DNA from: Microcoleus sp. FACHB-68
GTDB lineage: Bacteria; Cyanobacteriota; Cyanobacteriia; Cyanobacteriales; Oscillatoriaceae
Direction: 5' to 3'
Assembly: GCF_014695715.1 (NCBI RefSeq)
Contig: NZ_JACJOT010000006.1
Location: forward strand, 124,001-188,000
Length of the DNA stretch: 64,000 bases
Shown: positions 9,274 through 19,752 of the stretch, piece by piece
How the letters are laid out: every line of letters starts with the position of its first letter
Numbering within the stretch: position 1 is the first letter of the stretch
Program-made: the position numbers and the translations under genes
The notes under the pieces: generated by a model
Seen by the model: the letters and a program-made list of their open reading frames with translations, nothing else
Databases searched by the model: none
What the model was told of the DNA's origin: nothing

Positions 9274-9662
9274 GTCAGAATGCCCGAAAGCCTTTTTGAC
9301 GCGTCTAAAATTTCTTGCAAAAATGCTTTACTTGCTTTCTCAGCTATCCTTGTTAAAATTTACAGCAATCACGTTTATCGAGAGCCGGTGAATCTATCTT
9401 AGATTTGCTTAGATCGGTTACGCAGTTAAAAATTTACGCAGCTAAACAAGTCAAATTCCTCAAAATTTACCAGTCATTTAGCGTATGTGCAAATTATCGG
9501 CTTTGTTTGAAGGATTGCTAGGTAAGTTGACAAACATTTTTTGATTTGCTCGCCTGATAAAACAGGGATTTTTTAACCGCAAATAAACGCCCATGAAATC
9601 ATTTCTTAAGAGGTTTGATAAAATTTATTTTTGAAATAACACCAGCAAGTAGACACTAAATT
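9274..9662. other. AT-rich spacer before the AI-2E-type gene
   Basis: About 390 bases with no supported gene. Base composition becomes clearly AT-rich here and remains so through the next two genes. A purine-rich stretch (TTTCTTAAGAGGTTTG) lies near 9600, and the 9663 gene has no strong Shine-Dalgarno. I see no RNA gene or repeat. Confidence 0.45.
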
Positions 9663-10703
9663 ATGATTGCTCTTTTTAGAAACCTGCCAAAATACATAGT
9701 TTGGACATTAGCTTTTCCAGTATTTGTTCTATATGGCTGGCTGGCTCTTTTAATTTTTAATTATTTTCAACCACTAATCAGTCTTTTCATTGCTTCTATT
9801 TTATTAGCTTTTATTTTAGATTACCCAGTTAAATTTTTACAAAAAAAAGGCGTACTAAGGAATAATGCAGTTGTTTTAGTTTTTTTAATTGCATTAGTGA
9901 TATTTTTGGCTTTAGCAATTACTCTTTTTCCGTTAATCATAGAACAGTTAAACGAATTTTCTAAACGTCTGCCAAGCTGGATAGATTCGGGAATTAAACA
10001 ACTTCAAATTTTGAACAAATGGGCAGTAACGCGCAATTTACCTCTTGATTTAAGTGAAGTTGCAACCAAGCAAACGGAGCGATTGTCTGGACAAATTGAT
10101 AGTGTTACAGGAAAATTTCTAGGATTTGCTCTCGAGACGCTCGGTAGTGTCTTAAATCTATTTCTGACGGCAGTTCTGACTTTCTATCTGGTTTTGCACG
10201 GCGAGCGTCTTTGGGATGGAATTTTTCAGTGGTTTCCGCCTCATATTGGGCCGATTGTACGGCGTTCTCTTCGCCAAAATTTCCACAATTATTTTATCGG
10301 TCAATCAACATTAGCTGCTTTGAGCGGAGTGGCAATAACTTTAGCATTTTTGGCTTTACAAGTTCCCCTAGCGCTGCTGTTTGGATTCGGATTGGGTGTG
10401 ATGGGTTTGTTTCCTTTAATGACTGGAGTTGGGATCAGTTTAGTTGGTCTACTTTTGGCATTACAAAACTTTTGGTTGGGGATAAAAGTTTTATTGGTTG
10501 CTTTCACGATTGATTGGATTAATGCAAATTTTATTGCTCCTCGAATTCTGGGAGGATTCACCGGCTTAAATCCTGTGTGGATTTTAGTCTCGTTATTATT
10601 AGGGGCAAAAATAGGCGGAGTCTTAGGACTTTTAATAGCTGTCCCGTTAGCGAGTTTTATTAAAAGTACGGCTGATAGTTTACGCGATGGCACCTGGAAT
10701 TAA
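9663..10703 (+). CDS. AI-2E transporter family (PerM/UPF0118) membrane protein
   Basis: This 346-residue polytopic membrane protein belongs to the AI-2E/PerM (UPF0118) family. Members include putative autoinducer-2 exporters and Na+(Li+)/H+ antiporters, so the substrate cannot be assigned. Hydrophobic helices occur near residues 12-35, 38-55, 65-90, 150-175 and in a C-terminal cluster (LSGVAITLAFLAL, GFGLGVMGLFPLMTGVGIS, PVWILVSLLLGAKIGGVLGLLIAVPLA). A soluble helical segment lies between about 90 and 150. The GVLGLLIAVPLASF end is the best family signature. The ATG at 9663 opens directly into the first helix. The gene is AT-rich compared with its left neighbours. Confidence 0.88.
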   Translation: MIALFRNLPKYIVWTLAFPVFVLYGWLALLIFNYFQPLISLFIASILLAFILDYPVKFLQKKGVLRNNAVVLVFLIALVIFLALAITLFPLIIEQLNEFSKRLPSWIDSGIKQLQILNKWAVTRNLPLDLSEVATKQTERLSGQIDSVTGKFLGFALETLGSVLNLFLTAVLTFYLVLHGERLWDGIFQWFPPHIGPIVRRSLRQNFHNYFIGQSTLAALSGVAITLAFLALQVPLALLFGFGLGVMGLFPLMTGVGISLVGLLLALQNFWLGIKVLLVAFTIDWINANFIAPRILGGFTGLNPVWILVSLLLGAKIGGVLGLLIAVPLASFIKSTADSLRDGTWN

Positions 10704-10942
10704 AATTTAAAGGTATTTAATTCGGAAATGAAGAGCTTGCCGGCATTTTTACAGGAGCTACTGGACATTGAGATATTGCCCGATTATCATAGGGTGGTGA
10801 GACGGAATTTTGAATAATTTATCCCCAGCGGCAGGGTAGTGTGAATCAGAGCCGGTTGTTGCCGATGAGATGTGGCAAATTTGTACGAGAAACCGTAAAC
10901 TTTATTTGTTGAGCAGGAAAACCAGCGTTATTAATTATAAAA

Positions 10943-12316
10943 ATGAAAGATTTATTTCCAGGATATTACAGTTTAAGTGAAGAGGAATTTGTTGAACTTT
11001 GGAAAAATTGTGTATTTATTATAGATACGAATTCTATTTTGAATTTATATCGTTATAATGAGGAAACTCGTAAAGATTTTATCAATGTTCTTCGTAAAAT
11101 AGAGAATCGTTTGTGGATTCCTCATCAAGTTGCTCTTGAGTTCCAAGAAAATCGCAATACAGTAATTAATGAACAAGACAATAAATTTAAAACTATAGAA
11201 GAAATATTAGTAGAAGAAGAATCTCGAATTAAAGGTAAACTTCGTAAATTTCCATCTATTGATTATGAAAATTTTATTGTAAAGCTTAACAAATTATTTA
11301 ATGAATTTTTAGAAGAAAATAAATCTCTTGAAACTCGACAACTTAAGCCAGAGGATCAAGATTTTATAAGAGATGTTATTGACGACCTTTTTAAAGGTAA
11401 AATTGGTGAAGCTCCGACTGAACAAGAGTTGAATGATATATATAAAGATGGAGAAAAAAGATACCCAATGAAATATCCTCCGGGATTTCAAGATTTAAAC
11501 AATAAGAAAAAAGGAACTCCTTATCTTTATAATGGAATGTCTTTTAAAAGAGAGTATGGTGATTTAATTCTGTGGAAAGAAATTCTTAAGGAGGTGAAAG
11601 ATAACAACAGAAAATACGTTATTTTTATCACTGATGATCGTAAAGAAGACTGGTGGCGTGAAGAAGAAGGAAAGACTATCGGTGCGCGTCCTGAATTAGT
11701 TGAAGAAATCTGTAAAGAAGGAGCATCTATCTTCTATATGTATACTCCAGAGCGTTTTCTGGAATTTGCTAAGAAATATATTGAAGTGGATGTTAAAAAA
11801 GAGTCTATAAAACAAGTAGAAGAGATTTCTGCTATTAGAAGTAACCTTTTATACAACAGAGGAAACTTAAGAGCTGAGGAAGGCAACGAGATTAAACAGG
11901 CTGTTGCCAGATGGTTAGAGTCTGAATATCAAAATGATGAATTTATCTCTTCTCATGAAAAAGTTGATTTGTTGCGTTTAACAGAAGATAATTCTAAAAT
12001 AGGATATAAAGTTGAATATGCTGCTAACTTCTTAATGGGTTCTCAATCTCGAAAGATACTGATATATAAAATACTGAAATATATGACGACTCTAAAGCTA
12101 GATGAATTTTATTCAATCTATATAATAAACAATAATTTAGAGAATGAATTGAAAAATAATGTTCTAGAACTTAGTGAAATAAATTATAAAATGGTTTCAA
12201 AAAACCTAAAAAAACAAGAAATTAATAATGTTGGTTTTATTATTGGAGAGTTATGTTTTAGTTATCCTGAAAATGGATTGTCTATGCCCATATTTAAGCC
12301 AATTAAATTTATCTAA
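10943..12316 (+). CDS. PIN-like domain protein (PIN_8 type), probable nuclease
   Basis: This 457-residue protein has an N-terminal PIN-like nuclease domain of the PIN_8/DUF4935 type. The acidic active-site pattern is visible: FIIDTNSILNLYRY (first Asp), a conserved Glu in VALEFQENR, the downstream acidic pair in YGDLILWKEIL, and FITDDRKEDWW. The C-terminal 150 residues have no family I can name. Such proteins are probable RNases and recur in defence islands and toxin-like contexts. This copy is an orphan with flanking spacers of 239 and 438 bases. Its base composition is strikingly AT-rich (runs of AAA/GAA/AAT codons) compared with mutS next door, which suggests horizontal acquisition. Confidence 0.8.
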   Translation: MKDLFPGYYSLSEEEFVELWKNCVFIIDTNSILNLYRYNEETRKDFINVLRKIENRLWIPHQVALEFQENRNTVINEQDNKFKTIEEILVEEESRIKGKLRKFPSIDYENFIVKLNKLFNEFLEENKSLETRQLKPEDQDFIRDVIDDLFKGKIGEAPTEQELNDIYKDGEKRYPMKYPPGFQDLNNKKKGTPYLYNGMSFKREYGDLILWKEILKEVKDNNRKYVIFITDDRKEDWWREEEGKTIGARPELVEEICKEGASIFYMYTPERFLEFAKKYIEVDVKKESIKQVEEISAIRSNLLYNRGNLRAEEGNEIKQAVARWLESEYQNDEFISSHEKVDLLRLTEDNSKIGYKVEYAANFLMGSQSRKILIYKILKYMTTLKLDEFYSIYIINNNLENELKNNVLELSEINYKMVSKNLKKQEINNVGFIIGELCFSYPENGLSMPIFKPIKFI

Positions 12317-12754
12317 GTTATAAAGTATAAAACCCAGGAAAATACAAAATTATAGATATGCACCAAAACGTAGATCTCCAAAATTATGCTTGCTGCTCCT
12401 GAACTCCGCTCAAAAATAGACATAATCTGCGATAAATTATAGGTGTCGAGACTCTTGAATCCGATGGACTCCATCAAGCGATTCTCTAATCTGCTGTTCC
12501 TCAAACGCCTCAATAATGCAGAGAACCGGCAGGAAAAAACTGGCACAACACCGCAATGAACCCTCTGAACCAAAAATTAAGTCAAAATTGTGCTGATCGC
12601 ATCAAAGATCATTAAGCGCAGTGTCCCTAAATAAGCCGTTATAAAATTTACGACTAAAAATCGAAATTTTACTGTATAAAGCAATGGTACAGAGGCTTGT
12701 CTTCAAAAACCGGCCTATTACAATGATCCTAACCCTCGCTGCTGACTTCTGGCC
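12317..12754. other. Spacer between the PIN-like gene and mutS
   Basis: About 440 bases without a supported gene. It shifts from AT-rich to normal composition toward mutS, so it probably contains one boundary of the acquired PIN-gene segment. I found no inverted terminal repeat or tRNA remnant marking a boundary. Confidence 0.4.
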
Positions 12755-15433
12755 ATGACCCTTTATTCTGCATCTACCCCCAACCAACCCACGATCAAAA
12801 ATGCGGACTACCGGCTGATAGATCGTGAACAGCTATCACCCATGTACCGGCATTATGCGGATATGAAAGATAAATATCCTCATGCGATCCTGCTGTATCG
12901 GGTTGGGGACTTCTTTGAAACCTTCTTTCAAGACGCCATTACCGTCTCACGAGAACTCGAACTCGTCCTCACTAGCAAAGAAGGGGGTAAAGAAGTGGGG
13001 CGTGTGCCAATGACCGGGGTTCCTCACCATGCCTTAGATCGCTACTCCACGCAACTGGTTGAAAAAGGCTATGCGATCGCAGTCTGCGATCAAGTGGAAG
13101 ACGCCGCAGAAGCCGCAGCAGAACGTCGCATCGTTGAACGCCAAATTACCCGCGTCATCACGCCTGGGACGGTTCTAGAAGAAGGAATGCTGAAAGCGCG
13201 GCGCAATAACTTCCTTGCCGCCGCCGTGATCACCGGCACCCATTGGGGTTTAGCCTATGCAGATATCTCCACAGGCGAATTTTTAACCACCCAAGCCGAT
13301 GACTTAGAACAGCTAAGCCAAGAACTGATGCGGCTGCAACCCTCAGAAGTGCTGATTCCCACCGATGCGCCGGATATTGGCAGTTTGCTGCGTCCCGGCG
13401 AAACTTCTGAACACTTGCCTAGCTGCCTGCCACCTTCCTTTTGTTATGCGCTGAGATCGCAAAGACCGTTTACTCAAGTGGAAGCGCGTCAACGACTGTT
13501 GCAACGCTTTAAAGTGCGTTCCTTGGAAGGAATGGGGTGCGAACATTTACCCCTGGCAGTCCGCGCCGCCGGCGGTTTGCTGGAATATTTGGAAAATACA
13601 TTTGAACAGGGAACCGGGGAAAATTTGAAATCTTCAAATCCCCAATTGACAGCAAGAACCAAAATTCCTTTACAGCCGGTGCGAACCTACACACTTGCTG
13701 ATTTTCTGATTATTGATCATCAGAGCCGGCGCAATTTGGAAATTACCCAAACCGTTCGGGATGGCACTTTTTATGGTTCACTGCTGTGGGCGCTGGATAA
13801 AACCGGCACTGCAATGGGTGGGCGGGCATTGCGCCGGTGGTTGTTGCAACCTTTGCTAGATATTAAAGGCATCAGCGCCCGACAAGATACGATTCAAGAA
13901 TTAGTAGAAAACAATTCCTTCTGCCAAGATTTACAACAGTTATTGCGGCAAATTTATGATATTGAAAGATTGGCAGGACGAGCCGGTTCTGGCACAGCTA
14001 ACGCAAAAGATTTAGTTACTTTAGCGGAATCTTTAGGAAAACTTCCGGAACTAGCGAGGTTGGCATCTGCCGGCACCTCGCCTTATCTCAAAGCCTTACA
14101 AAATGTGCCGCAGGTACTTGAACAACTGGCACAACACCTGCGCGAACATTTAGTTGATTCCCCCCCCATCCATCTCACTGAAGGCAATTTAATTCGCCCT
14201 GGCATTCACCCCCAGCTTGATGCCATGCGCCAGCAAGTTGAGGAAGATCGGCAATGGATTGCTCAATTAGAAGTAACCGAAAGAGAACGCACCGGCATCC
14301 CCAATCTCAAAGTTGGATTTAATAAAACCTTTGGCTACTATATCAGCATTAGTAAGTCTAAAACCGAGCAAGCCCCGAAAGATTATCTCCGCAAACAAAC
14401 ACTAACGAATGAAGAGAGATATATCACTACAGATTTAAAAGAAAGAGAAGCTCGAATTCTCACCGCACGCGATGATTTAAACCAACTTGAATACGAAGTT
14501 TTTGCCGGCTTGCGTGCAGAAGTGGGAGAACAAGCAGAACTCATTCGCAAAGTCGCCAAAGCCGTTGCCGCAGCCGATGTACTGTGTGGTTTAGCAGAAG
14601 TTGCCGTGCATCAAGGTTACTGCCGGCCTACGATGGTCGAAAGCCGAGAAATTGCAATTATTGACGGGCGTCACCCAGTTGTTGAGCAATCTTTACCTGC
14701 CGGTTTCTTTGTCCCCAATTCAGCACATTTGGGAACCCCAGAAGCCGCCTCTCCCACCCCCGATTTAATCATTCTTACCGGCCCAAATGCCAGCGGAAAA
14801 AGCTGTTATTTAAGACAAATTGGTTTAATTCAATTAATGGCACAAATTGGCAGTTTTGTGCCGGCAACTTCTGCAACCTTGGGAATTTCAGACCGCATTT
14901 TTACCCGTGTCGGTGCTGTTGACGATTTAGCAACAGGCCAATCTACCTTTATGGTAGAAATGAATGAAACCGCAAATATTCTCAACCACGCCACGCCAAA
15001 ATCCCTCGTTCTTCTCGACGAAATTGGCAGAGGAACCGCAACCTTTGATGGTCTTTCAATTGCTTGGTCGGTTGCGGAATATCTAGCTACAGAAATCGCT
15101 TCGCGGACAATTTTTGCCACCCATTATCATGAATTAAATGAATTGGCATCAATTTTATCGAATGTCGCTAACTATCAAGTAACCGTCAAAGAATTTCCGG
15201 ATAGAATTGTGTTTTTGCATCAAGTTCATCCCGGAGGTGCTGATCGTTCCTATGGAATTGAAGCGGGAAGATTAGCTGGGTTGCCGGCTTCTGTAATTGA
15301 ACGCGCAAGGCAAGTTATGAGCCAAATCGAAAAGCACAGTAAAATAGCGGTCGGTTTGCGTCAAGGTGGGGCGAAAAAAGAAAGTAAAAACGGACAGCCG
15401 GTTCTCGAACAATTAGATATCTTTGAAAAGTAA
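12755..15433 (+). CDS. mutS: DNA mismatch repair protein MutS
   Basis: MutS recognises mismatches and small loops and recruits MutL. It is 892 residues, slightly longer than E. coli MutS (853) owing to a roughly 17-residue N-terminal extension and cyanobacterial insertions. The mismatch-wedging Phe-x-Glu motif is in VGDFFETF (F53, E55). The connector and lever regions are recognisable, with the clamp around 500-560. The ATPase has Walker A GPNASGKS at 676-683, the STFMVEMNE signature, [12 protein letters not shown] (Walker B) and the THYHELNEL switch. The start is the ATG at 12755 ([13 protein letters not shown]). It is monocistronic as far as visible. Confidence 0.97.
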   Translation: MTLYSASTPNQPTIKNADYRLIDREQLSPMYRHYADMKDKYPHAILLYRVGDFFETFFQDAITVSRELELVLTSKEGGKEVGRVPMTGVPHHALDRYSTQLVEKGYAIAVCDQVEDAAEAAAERRIVERQITRVITPGTVLEEGMLKARRNNFLAAAVITGTHWGLAYADISTGEFLTTQADDLEQLSQELMRLQPSEVLIPTDAPDIGSLLRPGETSEHLPSCLPPSFCYALRSQRPFTQVEARQRLLQRFKVRSLEGMGCEHLPLAVRAAGGLLEYLENTFEQGTGENLKSSNPQLTARTKIPLQPVRTYTLADFLIIDHQSRRNLEITQTVRDGTFYGSLLWALDKTGTAMGGRALRRWLLQPLLDIKGISARQDTIQELVENNSFCQDLQQLLRQIYDIERLAGRAGSGTANAKDLVTLAESLGKLPELARLASAGTSPYLKALQNVPQVLEQLAQHLREHLVDSPPIHLTEGNLIRPGIHPQLDAMRQQVEEDRQWIAQLEVTERERTGIPNLKVGFNKTFGYYISISKSKTEQAPKDYLRKQTLTNEERYITTDLKEREARILTARDDLNQLEYEVFAGLRAEVGEQAELIRKVAKAVAAADVLCGLAEVAVHQGYCRPTMVESREIAIIDGRHPVVEQSLPAGFFVPNSAHLGTPEAASPTPDLIILTGPNASGKSCYLRQIGLIQLMAQIGSFVPATSATLGISDRIFTRVGAVDDLATGQSTFMVEMNETANILNHATPKSLVLLDEIGRGTATFDGLSIAWSVAEYLATEIASRTIFATHYHELNELASILSNVANYQVTVKEFPDRIVFLHQVHPGGADRSYGIEAGRLAGLPASVIERARQVMSQIEKHSKIAVGLRQGGAKKESKNGQPVLEQLDIFEK

Positions 15434-15613
15434 AACAGAAGAATGTTCTATGAAAACGAATAATCAATCGAGATAAATTTATCGACATTGAGCAGAAGCC
15501 CAGGTAAAAATTGAATAGAAATAACTGTTTTTGCTATTTTTACTAATGGGCATGATTTAGAATATTGGGGAGTTTTAAATTAAGGCACATTAACTCCCTA
15601 ATTAAAATAATCA

Positions 15614-16786
15614 TCAAAAAAAGTCTGGCATCCAAGGCTGAGAACCGGCAAAGATTTGATCCGCAACAGATAACGCATTCTCAGTTGCTTCCACTTGGCC
15701 GTTGGCTTGCAGTTGATAAGCTGTAAACAAACCTGTATAAAGCGGTGCCAGTGCGCGAATATCTATTTGCAACTCGCCTTTACCGCCGCTAGTAACTTCG
15801 CCTCGCCCGCCAGAAACCTTTAAAACAAAGTTGCCATTGTTTGCCGGCAGTAAATCGTCGGTGACAGATAAATTTAATTCGGCAACCAAACCCGCCGGAT
15901 AGCCACGTTTTTCCAAGGCCAGCGCCACATTCACGATTCGCAAAAACCAGATTTGTAAACTGCAAATTTTAGCGGTTTGTTCGGGAAGCAAAAACAGACG
16001 AGAATCGAGAGTAGAACCTTGCCAAATCACCTTGTCGATCTGAGAGCGATGATCTGCTAAAAATGCCCACAAACGGCGTTGCGCTGCCGGCGTTACAGCC
16101 GCCCAATCCCATATCGATAACACATTGCTCCCGGCTTCCTTTTTGGGGCTAAAAATAATGTAACCTTCGGGTTGGCTTTCACTGCCGGCAATATAGGCAT
16201 AAACCGCATTTTCTGGGTGCAGAACTGCGTTCTCCCAAATTGCGGTATTGCGATCCAAATTCCCGTTATTTCGCGTTGCCTGCTGCCGGTAAAGTTCGTG
16301 AAAAACTTCATGCTGAGATAATTCTACAGAACGAACCGGCATACTGCGTTCACTCATACGAATACTCTGAGTTGGCAACTCCCAGGTGCAATGAGTGCCG
16401 GCTTGTTCATATCCCACTTTCCGGTAAAGGCGCTGAGTGGCGGGATAAAGCGAGGAAACCGGCACCCCACTGTCATAAAGTTCTTTGAGGGTTTGACTCA
16501 GCAGTTCAAATGCCACCCCGGTTCCGCGATACTCCGGAGGCACCCCGACAGCCGCAATCCCCGCCATTGGCACAGACTGCCCCCCAAACCACTGCCCCAT
16601 CTGGTAAATTCCCAAGCCGGCGGCAATTTTGCCATCTTGACGCAGAACTCGAAAACTCTCCAATCCCAAACGATCCCGATAAAAAGGCCAATCTTTCGCG
16701 GGAAAGTTGAAGCACTGGCAGAGAATTTCCCCTAGGCGTTGTGCTTCTTCAGGATTCGACACATTGCCAAATTCAAAATTAGGCAT
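15614..16786 (-). CDS. Eis-like GNAT N-acetyltransferase
   Basis: This 390-residue protein has the three-part layout of the Eis family: an N-terminal GNAT domain, a second degenerate GNAT-like domain, and a C-terminal sterol-carrier-like domain. The acetyl-CoA loop is visible as GIAAVGVPPEYRGTGVAFELL (V-x-P-x-x-R-G-x-G). The segment SLYPATQRLYRKVGYEQAG and the C-terminal LAPLYTGLFTAYQLQANGQVE match Eis-type proteins. Mycobacterial Eis acetylates aminoglycosides and proteins; the cyanobacterial substrate is unknown. The start is the ATG at 16786. It is 98 bases downstream of the minus-strand TPR end and has its own spacing from mutS. Confidence 0.87.
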   Translation of the reverse strand: MPNFEFGNVSNPEEAQRLGEILCQCFNFPAKDWPFYRDRLGLESFRVLRQDGKIAAGLGIYQMGQWFGGQSVPMAGIAAVGVPPEYRGTGVAFELLSQTLKELYDSGVPVSSLYPATQRLYRKVGYEQAGTHCTWELPTQSIRMSERSMPVRSVELSQHEVFHELYRQQATRNNGNLDRNTAIWENAVLHPENAVYAYIAGSESQPEGYIIFSPKKEAGSNVLSIWDWAAVTPAAQRRLWAFLADHRSQIDKVIWQGSTLDSRLFLLPEQTAKICSLQIWFLRIVNVALALEKRGYPAGLVAELNLSVTDDLLPANNGNFVLKVSGGRGEVTSGGKGELQIDIRALAPLYTGLFTAYQLQANGQVEATENALSVADQIFAGSQPWMPDFF

Positions 16787-16884
16787 AATCTCAACTCAAA
16801 TTAAATGTCGTGCCAAAGTTGGAAATTTTTATCTTAACCGCAGATGCACACAGATGATAGAAGATGCCGGCACCCTTCTCTCCC

Positions 16885-19644
16885 TCATCTCCCCTGAAGA
16901 AGCATCTGGAATCGGCTATCCTCTCGGATGCTATCAAAGTCTGAGTCGGTTTCTGCAAGTTGCCGATATTCGTCAGGGTTGAGTTGGATAGCGTGTTGGA
17001 GGTTTTCCAGGGCTAAGTCAATGTTGCCTTGTAAAGCATAACAGCAAGCTTTGTTATACCAGGCTTGATCTTTATCCGGTTTAATTACAAGTGCTTTGTC
17101 ATAAGAAGCAATTGCTTCTTCAGTGCGTCCTAAATTAAATAAGGCATTGCCCCGGTTGTACAAAGCTTCATCTTTGTCAGGTTTAATTTCAACAGCTTTT
17201 TCGTAAGAAGCAATCGCTTCCTCATAGCGTCCTAAGTTAAATAAGGCATTGCCCCGGTTGTACCAGGTTTCATGAATGTCTGATTGAATTTCAAGTGCTT
17301 TGTCCCAGGAGGCAATCGCTTCTTCAGTGCGCCCTAAATCATCTAATGCAACGCTTCGCCAGTACCAGGCTTCATGATAGTCAGGTTTAATTTCAACAGC
17401 TTTTTCGTAGGAAGCAATCTCTTCTTCATAGCGTCCTAAATTAAATAAGGCGCTGCCCCGATTGTACCAGGCAATATGAGCGTCCGGTTTAATTTCAAGT
17501 GCTTTGTCGAAGCAAGCAACTGCTTCTTCATAGCGTCCTAAACTCCCTAAGCCACGGCCCCGGTTGTTCCAGGCTTCATAATAGTCAGGTTTAATTTCAA
17601 CAGCTTTTTCGTAGGAAGCAATCGCTTCTTCATAGCGTCCTAACTTATCTAAGGCAAAGCCGCGAGTGTTCCAGGCTTCATGATCGTCCGGTTTAATTTC
17701 AAGTGCTTTGTCGATGGAAGCAATCGCTTTTTCATAGCGTCCTAAATTACCTAAGGCAATGCCCCGCCAGTACCAGGCTTCATGATCGTCCGGTTTAATT
17801 TCAAGTACTTTTTCGTATTCAGTAATCGCATCTTCATAGCGTCCTAAATTACCTAAAGCATTGCCCCGGTTGTACCAGGCTTCATGATAGTCCGGTTTAA
17901 TTTCAAGTGCTTTGTCGTAGGAAGCAATCGCTTCTTCAGTGTGTCCTAAATTAAATAAGGCAACGCCCCTCCAGTACCAAGCTTCATGAAAGTCCGGTTT
18001 AATTTCAAGTGCTTTGTCGTAGGAAGCAATCTCTTCTTCAATGCGTCCTAAATTTCCTAATGCATTGCCCCGGTTGTACCAGGCTTCATGATAGTCCGGT
18101 TTAATCTCAAGTGCTTTATCCCAGGAAGCAATCGCTTCTTCATCGCGTACTAAACTAAATAAAGCAAGACCTTGATTGAACCAAATATTATGATAATCTG
18201 GTTTAATTTCAAGTGCTTTTTCGTAGGAAGCAATCGCTTCTTCATAGCGTCCTAACTTAAATAAAGCAAGACCTTGATTGAACCAAATATGATGATAATC
18301 GGCTTTAATTTTAACAACTTGTTTGTAGGAAATTATCGCTTCTTCATAGCGTTCTAAATTAACTAAACAAAGCCCTCGATTGTACCAGGATTCATAATAG
18401 TCCGGTTTAATTTCAAGTGCTTTGTCGAAGCAACCAATCGCTTCTTCATAGCGTCCTAAATTTCCTAATGCACTGCCCCGGTTGCTCCATGTAGTATGAA
18501 AATCCGGTTTAATCTCAAGTGCTTTGTCGTAGCAAGCAATCGCTTCTTCATAGCGTCCTAAATTAACTAAGGCAACGCCCCAAGCGTCCCAGGCTTCATG
18601 AGCGCCAGGTTTAATTTTAACAACTTTATCGTAGCAATCAATCGCTTCTTCATAGCGCCCTAAATTAAATAAGGCAACGCCCCAGTTATACCACGCTTCA
18701 TGATAGTCCGGTTTAATTTTAACAGCTTTGTCGTAGGAAGCAATCGCTTCTTCATCGCGTCCTAAATTAAATAAGGCAAGGCCACGGTTGTTCCAGGCTT
18801 CATGATAGTCCGGTTTAATTTTAACAACTTTATCGTAGCAATCAATCGCTTCTTCATCGTGTCCTAAATTAAATAAGGCAAGGCCACGGTTGTACCAGCC
18901 ATAGTGATTAGCTGGTTTAATTTTAACAACTTTATCCCAGGAAACAATCGCTTCTTCATAGCGTCCTAACTTTACTGAAGCAAGACCCCAGGCGTCCCAG
19001 GCTTCATGATAGTCCGGTTTAATTTTAACAGCTTTATCGAAGCAACCAATCGCTTCTTCATAGCGTCCTAAATTAAATAAGGCAAGGCCACGGTTGTTCC
19101 AGGCAATATGATCGTCTGGTTTAATCTCAAGGGCTTTAACCCAGGAAGCAATCGCTTCTTCATCGCGTTCTAAATTACCTAAGGCAATGCCCCGGTTCCG
19201 CCAGGCTTCATGATAGTCCGGTTTAATTTCAAGGGCTTTGTCGATGGAAGCAATCGCTTCTTCATCGCGTCCTGACATTCCCAAGGCAACGCCCCGGTTG
19301 TACCAGGCATAGTAAGCGTCTGGTTTAATTTCAAGTGCTTTTTCGTATTCAGGAATCGCTTCTTCAGGGCGTCCTAAATTAAATAAGGCATTGCCCCGGT
19401 AATTCCAGGCTTCATGATAGTCCGGTTTAATTTTAACAGCTTTGCCGAAGGAAGCAATCGCTTCTTCAGTGTGTCCTAAATTAAATAAGGCAACGCCCCG
19501 CCAGTACCAAGCTTCATGATGGCCCGGTTCAATTTCTACAGCTTTATCGTAAGAAGCAATTGCTTCTTCATAGCGTCCTACATTGGCTAATGCTATGCCC
19601 TGTTCAAACCAAGCTTGAGCAATGTCTTGTTGATCTTTGTGCAT
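16885..19644 (-). CDS. 26-unit tetratricopeptide repeat protein
   Basis: This 919-residue protein is almost entirely TPRs. After ten leading residues (MHKDQQDIAQ) I count 26 uninterrupted 34-residue units, followed by a 25-residue tail (QLAETDSDFDSIREDSRFQM). The unit consensus is AWYNRGNALFNLGRYEEA followed by IASYDKALEIKPDYHE. The units are very similar to each other at DNA level (102-bp period), indicating recent tandem amplification. No signal peptide or catalytic domain is present, so it should be a cytoplasmic superhelical scaffold for protein binding. The partner is unknown. The start is the ATG at 19644. Copy number may vary between strains and may be mis-assembled in short-read genomes. 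Confidence 0.92.
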   Translation of the reverse strand: MHKDQQDIAQAWFEQGIALANVGRYEEAIASYDKAVEIEPGHHEAWYWRGVALFNLGHTEEAIASFGKAVKIKPDYHEAWNYRGNALFNLGRPEEAIPEYEKALEIKPDAYYAWYNRGVALGMSGRDEEAIASIDKALEIKPDYHEAWRNRGIALGNLERDEEAIASWVKALEIKPDDHIAWNNRGLALFNLGRYEEAIGCFDKAVKIKPDYHEAWDAWGLASVKLGRYEEAIVSWDKVVKIKPANHYGWYNRGLALFNLGHDEEAIDCYDKVVKIKPDYHEAWNNRGLALFNLGRDEEAIASYDKAVKIKPDYHEAWYNWGVALFNLGRYEEAIDCYDKVVKIKPGAHEAWDAWGVALVNLGRYEEAIACYDKALEIKPDFHTTWSNRGSALGNLGRYEEAIGCFDKALEIKPDYYESWYNRGLCLVNLERYEEAIISYKQVVKIKADYHHIWFNQGLALFKLGRYEEAIASYEKALEIKPDYHNIWFNQGLALFSLVRDEEAIASWDKALEIKPDYHEAWYNRGNALGNLGRIEEEIASYDKALEIKPDFHEAWYWRGVALFNLGHTEEAIASYDKALEIKPDYHEAWYNRGNALGNLGRYEDAITEYEKVLEIKPDDHEAWYWRGIALGNLGRYEKAIASIDKALEIKPDDHEAWNTRGFALDKLGRYEEAIASYEKAVEIKPDYYEAWNNRGRGLGSLGRYEEAVACFDKALEIKPDAHIAWYNRGSALFNLGRYEEEIASYEKAVEIKPDYHEAWYWRSVALDDLGRTEEAIASWDKALEIQSDIHETWYNRGNALFNLGRYEEAIASYEKAVEIKPDKDEALYNRGNALFNLGRTEEAIASYDKALVIKPDKDQAWYNKACCYALQGNIDLALENLQHAIQLNPDEYRQLAETDSDFDSIREDSRFQMLLQGR

Positions 19645-19752
19645 AATTATTAATAAAACGTGTGGTTTCTGAATATTTTCCTGATATTACTAAAGCAGTT
19701 TTTAAATTCCCTTTTGCAACGAGTTAATTCCTAAATCTTTATTCTCTCTCCC

